Assembly: GCA_903926385.1 (NCBI GenBank)
Contig: CAIYIS010000083.1
Span: 1 to 64,000, forward strand
Length of the DNA stretch: 64,000 nucleotides
Direction of reading: 5' to 3'
Source: an uncultured Bacteroidota bacterium
Lineage (GTDB): Bacteria; Bacteroidota; Bacteroidia; 2-12-FULL-35-15
Below are positions 1 through 8,266 of this stretch, piece by piece. Every line of letters begins with the position of its first letter. Position 1 is the stretch's first letter. Under the pieces are notes generated by a model. The model saw only the letters and a program-made list of their open reading frames with translations, had not been told where the DNA came from and did not search any database. Made by a program: the position numbers and the translations under genes.

Positions 1-134
1 GCAGGTATACAGTAATAACAAAAACTATAATCAGAAGTGGCAACCGAACTATTTTAAAAATCACTAACCAGTGACACAGATTTCCTTTGCCCTATACTCA
101 CCAATTCACTCCCATTAATTTACAGAGGAATCTT

Positions 135-1093
135 ATGTTATCGGCTGGTGTTCGTTTCTGTCGTGTCGTTTGTCAAGTTTAGTTCGTGTTGTCAATGAAG
201 TTCTGTCGTTTAACTTACCCAAGTACTTCTTTATTTTCTAATTTCCATTCGTGAAGGAATTAAATAATTTTCAAGCTCGTACTTTCCTAATAAAGTTTTC
301 AAGTTCTCCATTTCATACTTTTCCATAAAAGGGTTTGTAATTATTTTAAAATCAAAAGTATTTAATTCTCCAATTGGTAATGTAAAATTATTGTGTTTCG
401 CCTTTTCTGTGATGGGCACAACAGATACAAATCTAAACTCATTTTCGTGCAAATAACTTCTATCTTTATTTAGCCCGTTAAACTGTCCATCAAAATTCTC
501 TAAAGGGTCAAAAGGCCAAATGTTTTTATATGCTACTTGTCCAAGATACATAATATGAAAGGCAGAGCTTGTATAGTTTCTGGCGGCTGTTACTAATGTG
601 TCAATCAATTGTCTTGCTTTAAATTTAATTGCAACTCCTTCTTTTCTTGAATATAGTTTCCACATTGCAAGTGATTCTCTGTCGCCCAAAAACCAACAAC
701 TTGCAAATTGTGTTTGTTGCGAACCTGTTATCTCGTCTAAATACATTTCACGCCAATTTTTATCTTGTCTAATAGTAATTTCTTTTTGTTCGGGAGTTAG
801 GTTGGGTCCAACGTTTGTCATAGTAATTGGTTCTCCTTGGGTAAAAGCTTTTAAACTAACTCCTTTTCCTGTTAGTCCTTCAACACCATCTTCAAAATGG
901 TCAAAGCGTGTAAAGTAGATTTGTTTTTTATTAAGCAAGTCAATGAGTTTATGAAGGTCAATGTACCGCCATAAAAATTTGTCGTTGTAGTCGTCAATTT
1001 TAAAGTTGTTAGGAAACTGTATTATCATCGGTTCTTTCTATTACTATATTCGTTTCGTTCGGTTACGCACGGTCTTACACTTGCCGATAACAT
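135..1093. mobile_element. Cassette-like element: one DUF2971 gene between inverted 16-bp ends
   Basis: ATGTTATCGGCTGGTG at 135-150 is repeated in inverted orientation at 1078-1093 (its complement reads ATGTTATCGGCAAGTG; 14 of 16 bases match). The pair encloses a single accessory gene and about 80 bp of T/G-rich non-coding sequence inside the left end. No transposase or integrase lies inside. The arrangement suggests a small non-autonomous or cassette-type insertion, but no target duplication was recognised. The structure is seen directly; mobility is inference. Confidence 0.45.
231..1028 (-). CDS. DUF2971 family protein
   Basis: 265-residue soluble protein with no signal peptide. It has the layout of DUF2971: an N-terminal segment with a W-RYID motif and YFTRFDHFEDGVEG, then the family's most recognisable block SCWFLGDRESLAMWKLYS (about residues 109-126), followed by GVAIKF. 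The function of this family is not established; members are often found in accessory and defence-type neighbourhoods. The gene stands alone between inverted repeats, so it looks horizontally acquired. The start is the ATG at 1028, preceded by an AT-rich leader. Family call is confident; role unknown. Confidence 0.8.
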   Translation of the reverse strand: MIIQFPNNFKIDDYNDKFLWRYIDLHKLIDLLNKKQIYFTRFDHFEDGVEGLTGKGVSLKAFTQGEPITMTNVGPNLTPEQKEITIRQDKNWREMYLDEITGSQQTQFASCWFLGDRESLAMWKLYSRKEGVAIKFKARQLIDTLVTAARNYTSSAFHIMYLGQVAYKNIWPFDPLENFDGQFNGLNKDRSYLHENEFRFVSVVPITEKAKHNNFTLPIGELNTFDFKIITNPFMEKYEMENLKTLLGKYELENYLIPSRMEIRK

Positions 1094-1421
1094 ATTAATA
1101 TATGCACTTACAAATTTACTAAAATATTCAATATCACTTGCCCAAAAAAATTAACGCACTTTTGTTAACAGATTAACGCACTTTATTACATCTCCCCAAA
1201 CACACTTTAATTATGTATGGTTTTAAAAATTGCAGGAAATATCCGAATGGGTTAGTTCCGCCTATGTAGTTGTTTTTTTTACTTGCAAACCAAACCCGCT
1301 TAAATACCTCACAAATATACTACAATTTTAATTGTATAAAAAACACTTCCCCCCCAACCCTCCCGCATCTCCCCCTCTCTTGCGGAGAGGGGCAGGGGAG
1401 AGGCCACAAAAAAAATCCTGA
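1029..1421. other. Intergenic stretch with the cassette's right end and one GC-rich repeat
   Basis: Holds the right inverted end (1078-1093), then AT-rich sequence, then one copy of the interspersed CCCCTCTC/GAGAGGGG hairpin at about 1349-1403. I see no gene in it. Confidence 0.6.
1349..1403. repeat. Interspersed GC-rich hairpin repeat, copy 1
   Basis: CCCCCTCTC-TTGC-GGAGAGGGG stem flanked by C-rich and G-rich shoulders, in an otherwise AT-rich intergenic region. It belongs to the same family as copies near 19.5, 19.6, 21.1, 25.95, 39.5, 40.1 and 41.4 kb. Confidence 0.7.
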
Positions 1422-1670
1422 TTATTTAATTCGTTTTACTAACCATCCGTTTCCATCTGGCATACGGCCGTAATCAAAAGTCATGTTTAAGGCCCGTCCG
1501 GCCACCCTTACGGTTTTATAAGGTAGTGATTTGGTTTTCCAGTCGCCTGTTTCTATAACTATAGCCTGCCCTACTTTTAATTTAGCAAGTTCTTTGTAGA
1601 GCCAAGTGTATTTTCCTTTTTTTATCGGAATCAAGTCGGCCGCTTGTTCTTCGTTTAAAAATTTTACCAT
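1422..1670 (-). CDS. Small hypothetical protein, 82 aa
   Basis: 82-residue basic protein, not recognised with certainty. It has a charged N-terminus (LNEEQAADLIPIKKGKY), a central VGQAIVIETGDWK strand, and a C-terminal half rich in R and K ending DGNGWLVKRIK. That half (R-VAGRALNMTFDYGRMPDGNGWLVKRI) recalls small phage or plasmid proteins that end in a F-x-R-x(3-4)-G-x-R-V-x-R-I strand, but this is only a resemblance. ATG at 1670 follows an A-rich leader. It stands alone between a hairpin repeat and a 21-bp array. Confidence 0.55.
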   Translation of the reverse strand: MVKFLNEEQAADLIPIKKGKYTWLYKELAKLKVGQAIVIETGDWKTKSLPYKTVRVAGRALNMTFDYGRMPDGNGWLVKRIK

Positions 1671-1732
1671 AATATTTATTAATTAAATTAGTATTTAAAA
1701 TCCTAAAAATTGATTTCAAAAGCCATTCGATG

Positions 1733-2008
1733 TCTTTTTGAAGCCCTTCAAAGGGCTTTCAAAATCGAATTACTCTACTTTCACCTGCCGTTACGCTCCT
1801 TTCAGATAGAGTTACCTTCCTTTCAAATGCCGTTACGTTGCTTTCAGATGCCGTTACGTTCCCTTAAGATGCTGTTATGTTCCCTTCAGATGCTGTTATG
1901 TTCCTTTCAGTTGCTGTTAGGTTCCTTTCAGATGCTGTTAGGTTCCTTTCAGATTCCGTTACCTTCCATTCAAACTGCGTTACTCTCCGTTCAGATGGAG
2001 TTTTTTGA
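1733..2008. repeat. 21-bp tandem array 1 (about 13 units)
   Basis: Imperfect head-to-tail repeats with a period of exactly 21 bp and a core like GTTACGTTCCTTTCAGATG. End units are more diverged than central ones. There are no spacers between units. Because 21 is a multiple of 3, a frame stays open right through, giving a heptapeptide repeat (FQMPLRS-like), but no ribosome-binding or promoter signal favours a gene. A minus-strand terminator at 2048-2074 separates it from the neighbouring orphan gene. Confidence 0.9.
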
Positions 2009-2047
2009 TACAAAAACGGATACCAATCGACAATAAGCTAAAAAAAT

Positions 2048-2074
2048 GCCCTTCCAAAATGATATTGGAAGGGC
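2048..2074 (-). terminator. Rho-independent terminator of the 165-aa orphan gene
   Basis: Perfect 10-bp stem GCCCTTCCAA / TTGGAAGGGC with a 7-nt loop. On the minus strand it is followed by a run of T, 24 bp after the stop codon of the gene ending at 2098. Confidence 0.8.
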
Positions 2075-2097
2075 GATTTGCAAATAGTATTGTTTTA

Positions 2098-2595
2098 TTA
2101 CGGAGGAGTGACGGGAGGAGTAACCGGTGAATTGCTTGGCCCTTGTTTTTCGAACAATGGCGACAAAGCAGCGATAATAGTATCTACCCCCGGGGTGTTG
2201 CTTCCTTTTGCTCTTTTTGCATTTTCATACAATTCGCGCATATATTTATATGCATAATTCTCCGAACACATCGAAAAATCAGTTAATACATCAGTGGTTT
2301 CGGCCAGATAGTTAAATATTTCTTTCATGTCCTGAGTCATTTTTACATCGTTAGTACAATCTGCTAAAAGAAGAAAACTAGGACGAAGTGCAGTATACGA
2401 TTGAGCCAATTGCTCACCTTGTATAACAAAAGGCAAACGAGTATTATCAATTGTACTCACGTTGTGATGTTCTTCGATGGATAACTGAACGGGCTTAATA
2501 CTGTTCATAATTACATTAATTCCTTTCAGATGGTCAATAATGTCTTGCTTTTGTGTTCCGGTAAAAGCATAACCCATTTTGTCTGGTATCGGCAT
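2098..2595 (-). CDS. Orphan mostly helical protein, 165 aa, Pro/Thr tail
   Basis: Unrecognised cytoplasmic protein predicted by eye to be mostly alpha-helical (for example KQDIIDHLKGINVIMNSI and MKEIFNYLAETTDVLTDF), ending in a PVTPPVTPP tail. I place the start at the ATG at 2595. A TAATTTTG promoter box lies at 2653-2646, so the longer reading from 2646 would begin inside the promoter, and the 2595 ATG follows a typical A-rich leader. It diverges from the HxlR regulator gene across a palindromic operator, and a 21-bp array lies just beyond its terminator. The size and helical character recall the orphan at 22621, but I see no convincing sequence identity. Confidence 0.65.
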   Translation of the reverse strand: MPIPDKMGYAFTGTQKQDIIDHLKGINVIMNSIKPVQLSIEEHHNVSTIDNTRLPFVIQGEQLAQSYTALRPSFLLLADCTNDVKMTQDMKEIFNYLAETTDVLTDFSMCSENYAYKYMRELYENAKRAKGSNTPGVDTIIAALSPLFEKQGPSNSPVTPPVTPP

Positions 2596-2676
2596 GATTT
2601 TAAAGTTTTGTTTGTTTTTAGAATTTGAGTTAAAAATTAATGGCACAAAATTACAGTATTCTTAATCACTTTTTAT

Positions 2677-2716
2677 ACACCGACACCTATGTCAGTGGGG
2701 ACATAAGTGTCAGTGT
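2677..2716. promoter_or_regulatory. Palindromic operator between the orphan gene and the HxlR gene
   Basis: Two 17-bp arms, 2677-2693 and 2700-2716, pair with two mismatches around a 6-bp centre. Each arm contains its own GACAnnnnTGTC dyad (2682-2693 and 2700-2711), 18 bp apart. The right arm touches the TATATTTG box of the regulator gene, which suits autoregulation by the HxlR dimer. Sequence features are direct; the binding protein is inferred. Confidence 0.65.
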
Positions 2717-2718
2717 AT

Positions 2719-2726
2719 TATATTTG
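2719..2726 (+). promoter_or_regulatory. Bacteroidota -7 box (TATATTTG) of the HxlR gene
   Basis: Exact TAnnTTTG match, 27 nt before the ATG at 2754. It is immediately next to the palindromic operator, which could block polymerase. Confidence 0.65.
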
Positions 2727-2753
2727 TATTCTAAACCATAAAATTCAGCTAAT

Positions 2754-3113
2754 ATGAAAGATTTACCTCCCTTAAATTTAGAAGAATTTAATCTTCTAAT
2801 CAAACATCACAAAGACACGTGCGATGTAGTGTCGAGTAGATGGACTTTGCCAATCTTATATCGTCTTAACATAGGCAATGTAAGAAAATGCGATTTGCGA
2901 AAAGAAATAAAAGGATTAAAGGAGCGAACGGAGGAAAGGGTGGTAAAGGATTTAATTTTAAATAGGCTTGTAGAGCGCATCGATGTTAATAAAGATGGGA
3001 AAATAATAGAATATGCTATTCTGCCGAGCGGTAAAGCATTTGTGAATCTGTTTTATTGTTCAGCCGAAGCAGGTAAAGTGTATAGAAATTTGCTTCATCC
3101 AAAACAAAATTAA
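2754..3113 (+). CDS. HxlR family winged-helix transcriptional regulator
   Basis: 119 residues, the normal HxlR length. The core CDVVSSRWTLPILYRL corresponds to the family's hallmark G-x-K-W-t-l-x-I-L-x-x-L helix. It is followed by the recognition region (KEIKGLKERTEERVVKDLILNRLVERI) and a wing (KIIEYAILPSGKAF). A cysteine at residue 23, just before the first core helix, sits where redox-sensing family members carry their sensor thiol; that role is inference. The gene is divergent from the orphan at 2098-2595 and likely controls it and itself through the 2677-2716 palindrome. Confidence 0.85.
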   Translation: MKDLPPLNLEEFNLLIKHHKDTCDVVSSRWTLPILYRLNIGNVRKCDLRKEIKGLKERTEERVVKDLILNRLVERIDVNKDGKIIEYAILPSGKAFVNLFYCSAEAGKVYRNLLHPKQN

Positions 3114-3239
3114 GTTCGCATATTTTTATAGGACAAAACACCAAAATGCATTATATTTGTTGTCTGAAATAATTAAGCGGGAAGGAAATGGGGAGTTGAA
3201 AAAATTGGACTGCAGTAAGTAAATTTAAAATTAAAAGGA

Positions 3240-4331
3240 ATGAAAAAAGTATTTACAATTATTACTTTGATGTTCGTTATAACGATTTCCAAAGCCCAAA
3301 CAACTCCATATCGTGGTGCATTGTTAGAATACTTTCAAGGACACTTGTGTCCGAATTGTCCAAGAGCAGATAGCATTGCAGGTTTAATAAAAGCTCGATA
3401 TGGAGATAGTGTAGCTATCGTAGATATTCATTCCGGTCCCTTTGCATTACCAGATACCGCTTATAACTTCCCCTTCCCAGACGATTTAAGATGTAATACG
3501 GGAATGGCGATTGATACATTTTTTGGTGCATCCTCATTTGGCATACCAAATGGTATGATAAGCAGAATGGAATTCGATACATCTACTATGGCTCATCTCA
3601 AATCACCATTTTTTGATTGGAAAAGATACGTAGATACTATAATTAACCGAACTCCGCATGCACTTGTTGACCATTCAAATAGTTTTAATAGTGGAACCAG
3701 AATATTAACTTCAACCGTTTATACGAAAGCACTAACCAACTTAACCGGCAATTACTATTTATCGCTTTTCTTAACAGAAGATAGCATTATCAGCCCAATG
3801 GTAACTATTTCAAACTCTTCTTTTATCGATACAAACCATGTAATAAATAATTTATTAAGAACAGGAATTAACGGAACATGGGGAACATTGATTAGTTCAG
3901 GAACATTTGCAGCAGGTTCTATACTCACAAACAACTTCACTTTTGCTGTCGACACACTGTGGAAAGCTCATCATTGCAAAGTTGTTTGCTTTGTTTACGA
4001 CAATGCAACAAAAGAGGTTCTGCAAATCAGTCAAAAAGCATTACTTGATAATTCTCCTTCTCCCCTATTGGCAAACGAAATGATGAATAGCAGTAATATT
4101 ACCATTTTCCCCAACCCCTTCACCAACTCCACCACCATCACATTATCTTCGCCAATCAACAATCGCCAATCAACAATAATAATAACTGATGTATTAGGCA
4201 AAGAAATAAAAACAATAACCTTTACCGGCAAAGAATGTGTAATAGAAAGAGGAGATATGCAAAGAGGAATTTATTTTATAAGAGTGAATGGGGAATGGGG
4301 AATGGTGAATAGGAAGATGATAATACAATAA
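3240..4331 (+). CDS. Omp28-like secreted protein with type IX sorting domain
   Basis: 363 residues. Signal peptide (about 1-19, ending SKAQ), then a thioredoxin-like Omp28 domain starting LLEYFQGHLCPNCPRA, whose CPNC keeps a redox-type Cys pair. The C-terminal ~80 residues form a type A sorting domain (ITIFPNPFTNS ... GIYFIRV ... RKMIIQ). It should cross the outer membrane by the type IX system and be surface-anchored or released. A TATATTTG box lies at 3152-3159. It is the first of three closely spaced exported genes (gap of 3 bp to the next). The sorting domain is nearly identical at DNA level to that of the following gene. Confidence 0.85.
   Translation: MKKVFTIITLMFVITISKAQTTPYRGALLEYFQGHLCPNCPRADSIAGLIKARYGDSVAIVDIHSGPFALPDTAYNFPFPDDLRCNTGMAIDTFFGASSFGIPNGMISRMEFDTSTMAHLKSPFFDWKRYVDTIINRTPHALVDHSNSFNSGTRILTSTVYTKALTNLTGNYYLSLFLTEDSIISPMVTISNSSFIDTNHVINNLLRTGINGTWGTLISSGTFAAGSILTNNFTFAVDTLWKAHHCKVVCFVYDNATKEVLQISQKALLDNSPSPLLANEMMNSSNITIFPNPFTNSTTITLSSPINNRQSTIIITDVLGKEIKTITFTGKECVIERGDMQRGIYFIRVNGEWGMVNRKMIIQ
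4108..4330 (+). repeat. Sorting-domain coding repeat, copy A
   Basis: The 3' end of the Omp28-like gene is nearly identical to 6658-6880 in the next gene: the CCCAACCCCTTCACC...ACCATCAC block is exact and the GGAGATATGCAAAGAGG block is exact. The conservation includes synonymous positions, which suggests recent copying or gene conversion. Confidence 0.7.
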
Positions 4332-4334
4332 GAG

Positions 4335-6884
4335 ATGAAAAATAAAATTTACTTGCTTGCTGTATTAATGCTGCTTTTGGTGAGGGTGTGTGTGGGACAG
4401 ACGGCTTATGTGACCAGCTATTTTAACAACCAAATTAAAATAATCGATTTAATTACCAATACAGTTGTTCAAACAATAAGCACTACTGCCCCTGTTAAAG
4501 CTGTATCTGTAAGTGATGACGGAACAAAAGTATATATATTAAATTATTATGGAGTCTATGTTTTAAGCACTGCTACCAATTCCATAATTGCCAATATTCC
4601 TGTCTCTACAACTGGTATTCTCAATGGCATTAGTGTAAATCATGCAGGAACAAGGGTGTATGTGACTAATGGGAATGACAATACAGTGAGAGTTATTAAC
4701 ACCGCTACAAATACCGTAATAGATACGATTGGAGTAGGTGCTCATCCATTTGGAGTCGCAGTAAATCAAACTGGAAGTTATATATATGTAACTGATTTTA
4801 ATTCTCAAAATGTAACTGTTATAGATGCCAGTACTGATACAGTTACTGCCACTATTTCGGTAGGTTCAGAACCAATAGGTATAGCTGTGAGTCCGAATGG
4901 AAGTTATGTTTATGTAGCAAATAGCAATAGTGGAAATGTAAGTGTAATAAGCACGGCTACAAATAGTGTCATTACTACAATTCCGGTTGGCACTATTCCA
5001 AAGGGAATTGCATTTCTTCCATCAGGGAATTATGTTTATGTTACAAATAACGGTGACAATACGGTAAGTATTATCTACACTCCTGCAAACACCGTTACAT
5101 CAACAATGACAGTAGGTTCAGATCCATTTGCGTTATCCTGTACTCCGAGTGGAAGCAGGATGTATGTTGCAAATACTTACGATGGCACTGTCAGTTTTAT
5201 AGATACGTATGCACATACAGTATCTGCACCTCTTTATGTTTGCTTGGCTCCACAACCATTCGGAAATTTTATTTCATCTCATACCACACCTGTAATACAT
5301 ACAAGCAACACTATAGATACAGCAATATGTGAAGGCAGTACTTTTCTTGTTCCATTTACATCATTGGCCACCATGTCTAGTGGTAATATTTATACTGCAC
5401 AATTAAGTAATGCCAGTGGTAGTTTCGCAACTCACATCAATATTGGAAGTATCACTGCTAACACATCTGGAGTTATTACTGCATCAATTCCTATTGGAAC
5501 AGCGCCCGGAACATTATATAGAATCAGAGTGGTCAGCAGTTCCCCCGTTACTATTGGAACTAACAATGGATTCAATATTAAAATAAATCCTGCTATGAGT
5601 CAAAATGTTTCTGCAAACATTTGTCAGGGTAGCGTATACACGTTCCCTGACGGCTCAATAGATTCAATAACCACAACCCATACAAGCCATTTGAGTACTC
5701 TACAATACTGCGATAGCATTATTGTTACTAATTTAACAGTAAATCCAACCTATTTGAGTAACGAATCAGTCAACCTCTGTCAAGGAATTACCTATACTTT
5801 CCCTGATGGTTCAACAGATACAGTGGCAACCATCCATACCAGTCATCTTAATTCTGTTTATGGATGTGATAGCACAATTATTACTACTCTCACTTTTAAT
5901 TCCAATCCACTTTACAGTACGAATGAATCCGTAGCCATTTGCCAAGGCACCACTTATACTTTTCCTGATGGCAGCATAGACTCCTTGAATACAATACACA
6001 CAAGTCATTTCAACAGTACTAATTATTGTGATAGTGCAATTGTTACTACTCTAACCATAAACTCCGTGTTTATTCAGAGTTCCGCAGTTTCAATATGTCA
6101 GGGCAGCACTTATGTTTTTCCTGATGGCTCAACTGATACCATAGCAACGGTGCATACGAGTCATTTAAGTAGCATACATTCTTGCGACAGCACTATTGTT
6201 ACAACACTTACTGTTAACCCTACTTATTCAAACAATACAACTGCTTTCATTTGTAATGATTCCATTTATACTTTTCCTGACGGAACAGTAGATTCAAATA
6301 GTGTGGTGCATATTTCTCATCTCAACAGTAATTATTTTTGTGACAGCAGCATTGTAACAACTTTAACTGTTTACCCAGGTTTAAATGTTAACATTAATTT
6401 GTCGTACATGGATACCATCTGTCATAATATTGGATTTATAAGTTTAACAGGTGCAACACCTCCAGGAGGCTACTATAGCGGAAGTGGTGTTCTTACTAAT
6501 TTATTCGACACCTATACTGCGGGTTTAGGAAGCCATACAATTAAATATAATATTACAGATGGTAATGGGTGCATTAATTCAGCATCAACAAATGTTTATG
6601 TTGATGCATGTGCCAGTATTTCCGAATTCCAAAATCCTCAATCTGAAATTTCAATTTCCCCCAACCCCTTCACCAACTCCACCACCATCACACTCCCAAC
6701 AACCAACAACCAACAACTAACAACCATCACCATCACTGACGTTCTCGGCAAAGAAATAAAGACAATAACCTTTACAGGCAAAGAATGCGTGATAGAAAAA
6801 GGAGATATGCAAAGAGGAATTTATTTTGTTCAGATAACTGACGAAAATAAAAATGTAGTGAATAGGAAGATTGTGCTGCAATAG
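4335..6884 (+). CDS. Secreted YVTN-type beta-propeller protein with FPDGS repeats and type IX sorting domain
   Basis: 849 residues. Signal peptide ends near CVGQTAY. Residues ~25-320 form a YncE/YVTN beta-propeller with about seven copies of a VYV-(A/T)N-x-x-x-N-x-V-x-V-I-x-x-x-T blade. Residues ~430-690 contain five copies of a module with ICQG-x-x-YTFPDGS-x-D, HTSHL and CDS-x-I-V-TTLT. A short T/S-rich domain and a type A sorting domain end the protein. This composition is typical of Bacteroidota surface adhesins; ligand unknown. Translationally coupled to its neighbours (gaps of 3 bp on both sides). Confidence 0.85.
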   Translation: MKNKIYLLAVLMLLLVRVCVGQTAYVTSYFNNQIKIIDLITNTVVQTISTTAPVKAVSVSDDGTKVYILNYYGVYVLSTATNSIIANIPVSTTGILNGISVNHAGTRVYVTNGNDNTVRVINTATNTVIDTIGVGAHPFGVAVNQTGSYIYVTDFNSQNVTVIDASTDTVTATISVGSEPIGIAVSPNGSYVYVANSNSGNVSVISTATNSVITTIPVGTIPKGIAFLPSGNYVYVTNNGDNTVSIIYTPANTVTSTMTVGSDPFALSCTPSGSRMYVANTYDGTVSFIDTYAHTVSAPLYVCLAPQPFGNFISSHTTPVIHTSNTIDTAICEGSTFLVPFTSLATMSSGNIYTAQLSNASGSFATHINIGSITANTSGVITASIPIGTAPGTLYRIRVVSSSPVTIGTNNGFNIKINPAMSQNVSANICQGSVYTFPDGSIDSITTTHTSHLSTLQYCDSIIVTNLTVNPTYLSNESVNLCQGITYTFPDGSTDTVATIHTSHLNSVYGCDSTIITTLTFNSNPLYSTNESVAICQGTTYTFPDGSIDSLNTIHTSHFNSTNYCDSAIVTTLTINSVFIQSSAVSICQGSTYVFPDGSTDTIATVHTSHLSSIHSCDSTIVTTLTVNPTYSNNTTAFICNDSIYTFPDGTVDSNSVVHISHLNSNYFCDSSIVTTLTVYPGLNVNINLSYMDTICHNIGFISLTGATPPGGYYSGSGVLTNLFDTYTAGLGSHTIKYNITDGNGCINSASTNVYVDACASISEFQNPQSEISISPNPFTNSTTITLPTTNNQQLTTITITDVLGKEIKTITFTGKECVIEKGDMQRGIYFVQITDENKNVVNRKIVLQ
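6658..6880 (+). repeat. Sorting-domain coding repeat, copy B
   Basis: Second copy of the type IX sorting-domain coding sequence (see 4108-4330), at the 3' end of the beta-propeller gene. The middle of the two copies differs slightly in length and wording, while both flanks are nearly identical. Confidence 0.7.
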
Positions 6885-6887
6885 AAA

Positions 6888-7493
6888 ATGAAAAAGATAA
6901 TTTATTGTTTCTTATTTCTTGCCTTTACTTCGGGTTGTCAGCCCTTGCTTTTAAAGATGTATGGCATCAAACAACCGGAGATAGAAAACGAAAAAACCAT
7001 TGTCAAAAAAGCATTAAAATTTCAGCTCGACACAAGCAATATAGTTACCATTGCTGCTCCGAATTATTTAAAAGAAATGAGCGCTCACGAAATTCCGGAT
7101 GGGGCTGTTTTTGATTCGAAGGGTGAGTATATTGAATTTCGGCAAACCGATACTTCCTGCAATGCTGGGCTTTTTCAGTTTGTTCCTTCGCTCGAAACAG
7201 GTAAGGCATTTAATAAAACAGGGAAAACAAATCTGGAAACGGAAGTGAAAAAATGGAGAGATATGCGAAACCACACCGTTTCTCTCAACACAAAAGCAGA
7301 CTTTTATTTGTTGCTCTATTGGACAGTTTGGTCGGGTAGGTTGAATAAAGACCATGTAAAAATATGGGAAGACCTTGCCCGCGCCAATACCAAGTGTACA
7401 ATTAAAGTGATTAAAGTAAATCTCGATTTGCAGGAATCGTGGGACAAAACAGAGAGAGACGAAATAATAAACAAACTGTCGAAAAAGAAGTAG
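6888..7493 (+). CDS. Predicted lipoprotein, 201 aa
   Basis: Short signal peptide with a lipobox (FLAFTSGC, Cys ~17), so membrane-anchored. The rest is a compact alpha/beta protein that I do not recognise. It contains YLLLYWTVWSGRLNKDHVKIWEDLA, which reads like a thioredoxin-fold strand and helix but lacks a CxxC. Third gene of the 3240-7493 operon (3 bp after the previous stop), so probably made together with the two sorting-domain proteins. Confidence 0.65.
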   Translation: MKKIIYCFLFLAFTSGCQPLLLKMYGIKQPEIENEKTIVKKALKFQLDTSNIVTIAAPNYLKEMSAHEIPDGAVFDSKGEYIEFRQTDTSCNAGLFQFVPSLETGKAFNKTGKTNLETEVKKWRDMRNHTVSLNTKADFYLLLYWTVWSGRLNKDHVKIWEDLARANTKCTIKVIKVNLDLQESWDKTERDEIINKLSKKK

Positions 7494-7618
7494 CCTGGTT
7501 ATTTTGTGTTATTTTCAATCATCATAATTAGCTTTTGTAAATCAAATTCCCCCTTCTGTATTGAACTAAAATAATTGGCAGATTATTTGTTACACCAAGA
7601 AAAAAAAGAATAAAGTCT

Positions 7619-8191
7619 ATGCTAATAAGAACGATTATACTGGCAGGAACAATATTGGGTTTCGCTAACTGTTCCAATCCTAAAACTACTGAAGCAAAAG
7701 AACAGCTTGATGTGGTAAATAAAGAAATTATTAATGCAACTCCGGTAAATAAGGACACAGCAATGGAAGTGAAAAAGGAAGTTGTAAAAATAGAGCAACC
7801 AAAGGTTAAAGATAGTGTTTCTGGCCATGTTGTTTTCGGGAATTCCTATTGCGGAGGAGCTTATCCATCGGACGAAATTTTGAAGAGTTATGAAAAAACA
7901 TATCCTCTTTCTAAGACAACCATTCTGCTAAAGAATAGCAGTTCGAAAAGTAAATCATACAAGGTGACTACAGATGAAAAGGGCAACTTTAAGGCTGATA
8001 TTCCTCCCGGCACGTATGCATATTACATGACTGAACATATCAATCCAAATATCAATTGCACTTTTGCGGCCTGGTGCAAAGTTTGGCTCGATATGAGTTT
8101 TGGTGAAGTGACAATAACTCAGGGGAAGTGGAACGGTTATCAAATTATTTATGGCTTTGGTTGCAATCCCTGCGAACCTCCCCGACCGTAG
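7619..8191 (+). CDS. Predicted lipoprotein with carboxypeptidase-regulatory-like beta domain
   Basis: 190 residues. Lipobox at LGFANC (Cys ~19), a charged Lys/Glu-rich linker (about 25-65), then a beta-sandwich domain beginning VSGHVVFGNSYCGGA with SKSYKVTTDEKGNFKADIPPGTYAYYM, the usual strand pattern of transthyretin/carboxypeptidase-regulatory-like folds. Four cysteines in the C-terminal half may form disulfides. Function unknown. ATG at 7619 precedes the signal sequence; it is a single gene. Confidence 0.65.
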   Translation: MLIRTIILAGTILGFANCSNPKTTEAKEQLDVVNKEIINATPVNKDTAMEVKKEVVKIEQPKVKDSVSGHVVFGNSYCGGAYPSDEILKSYEKTYPLSKTTILLKNSSSKSKSYKVTTDEKGNFKADIPPGTYAYYMTEHINPNINCTFAAWCKVWLDMSFGEVTITQGKWNGYQIIYGFGCNPCEPPRP

Positions 8192-8239
8192 TATTACTAC
8201 TTCATAAATTTGGTTCTTTATTTATTTAGAAAATGAGTA

Positions 8240-8247
8240 ACTTTGTA
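8240..8247 (+). promoter_or_regulatory. -7 box TAACTTTG
   Basis: Exact TAnnTTTG match 19 nt before the start of the gene at 8267; no clear -33 element at the right spacing. Confidence 0.5.
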
Positions 8248-8266
8248 TTAACAAAAAGTATTCAAC

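Noticed and set aside
1270-1473. 67-aa open frame over the GC-rich repeat
   Set aside because: It only reads through the hairpin repeat (similar proline-rich frames occur at 20938, 20987 and 41382) and has no start signals.
1733-2008. CRISPR array
   Set aside because: Units are contiguous, 21 bp, imperfect, with no spacers and no cas genes; the same holds for the other four arrays.
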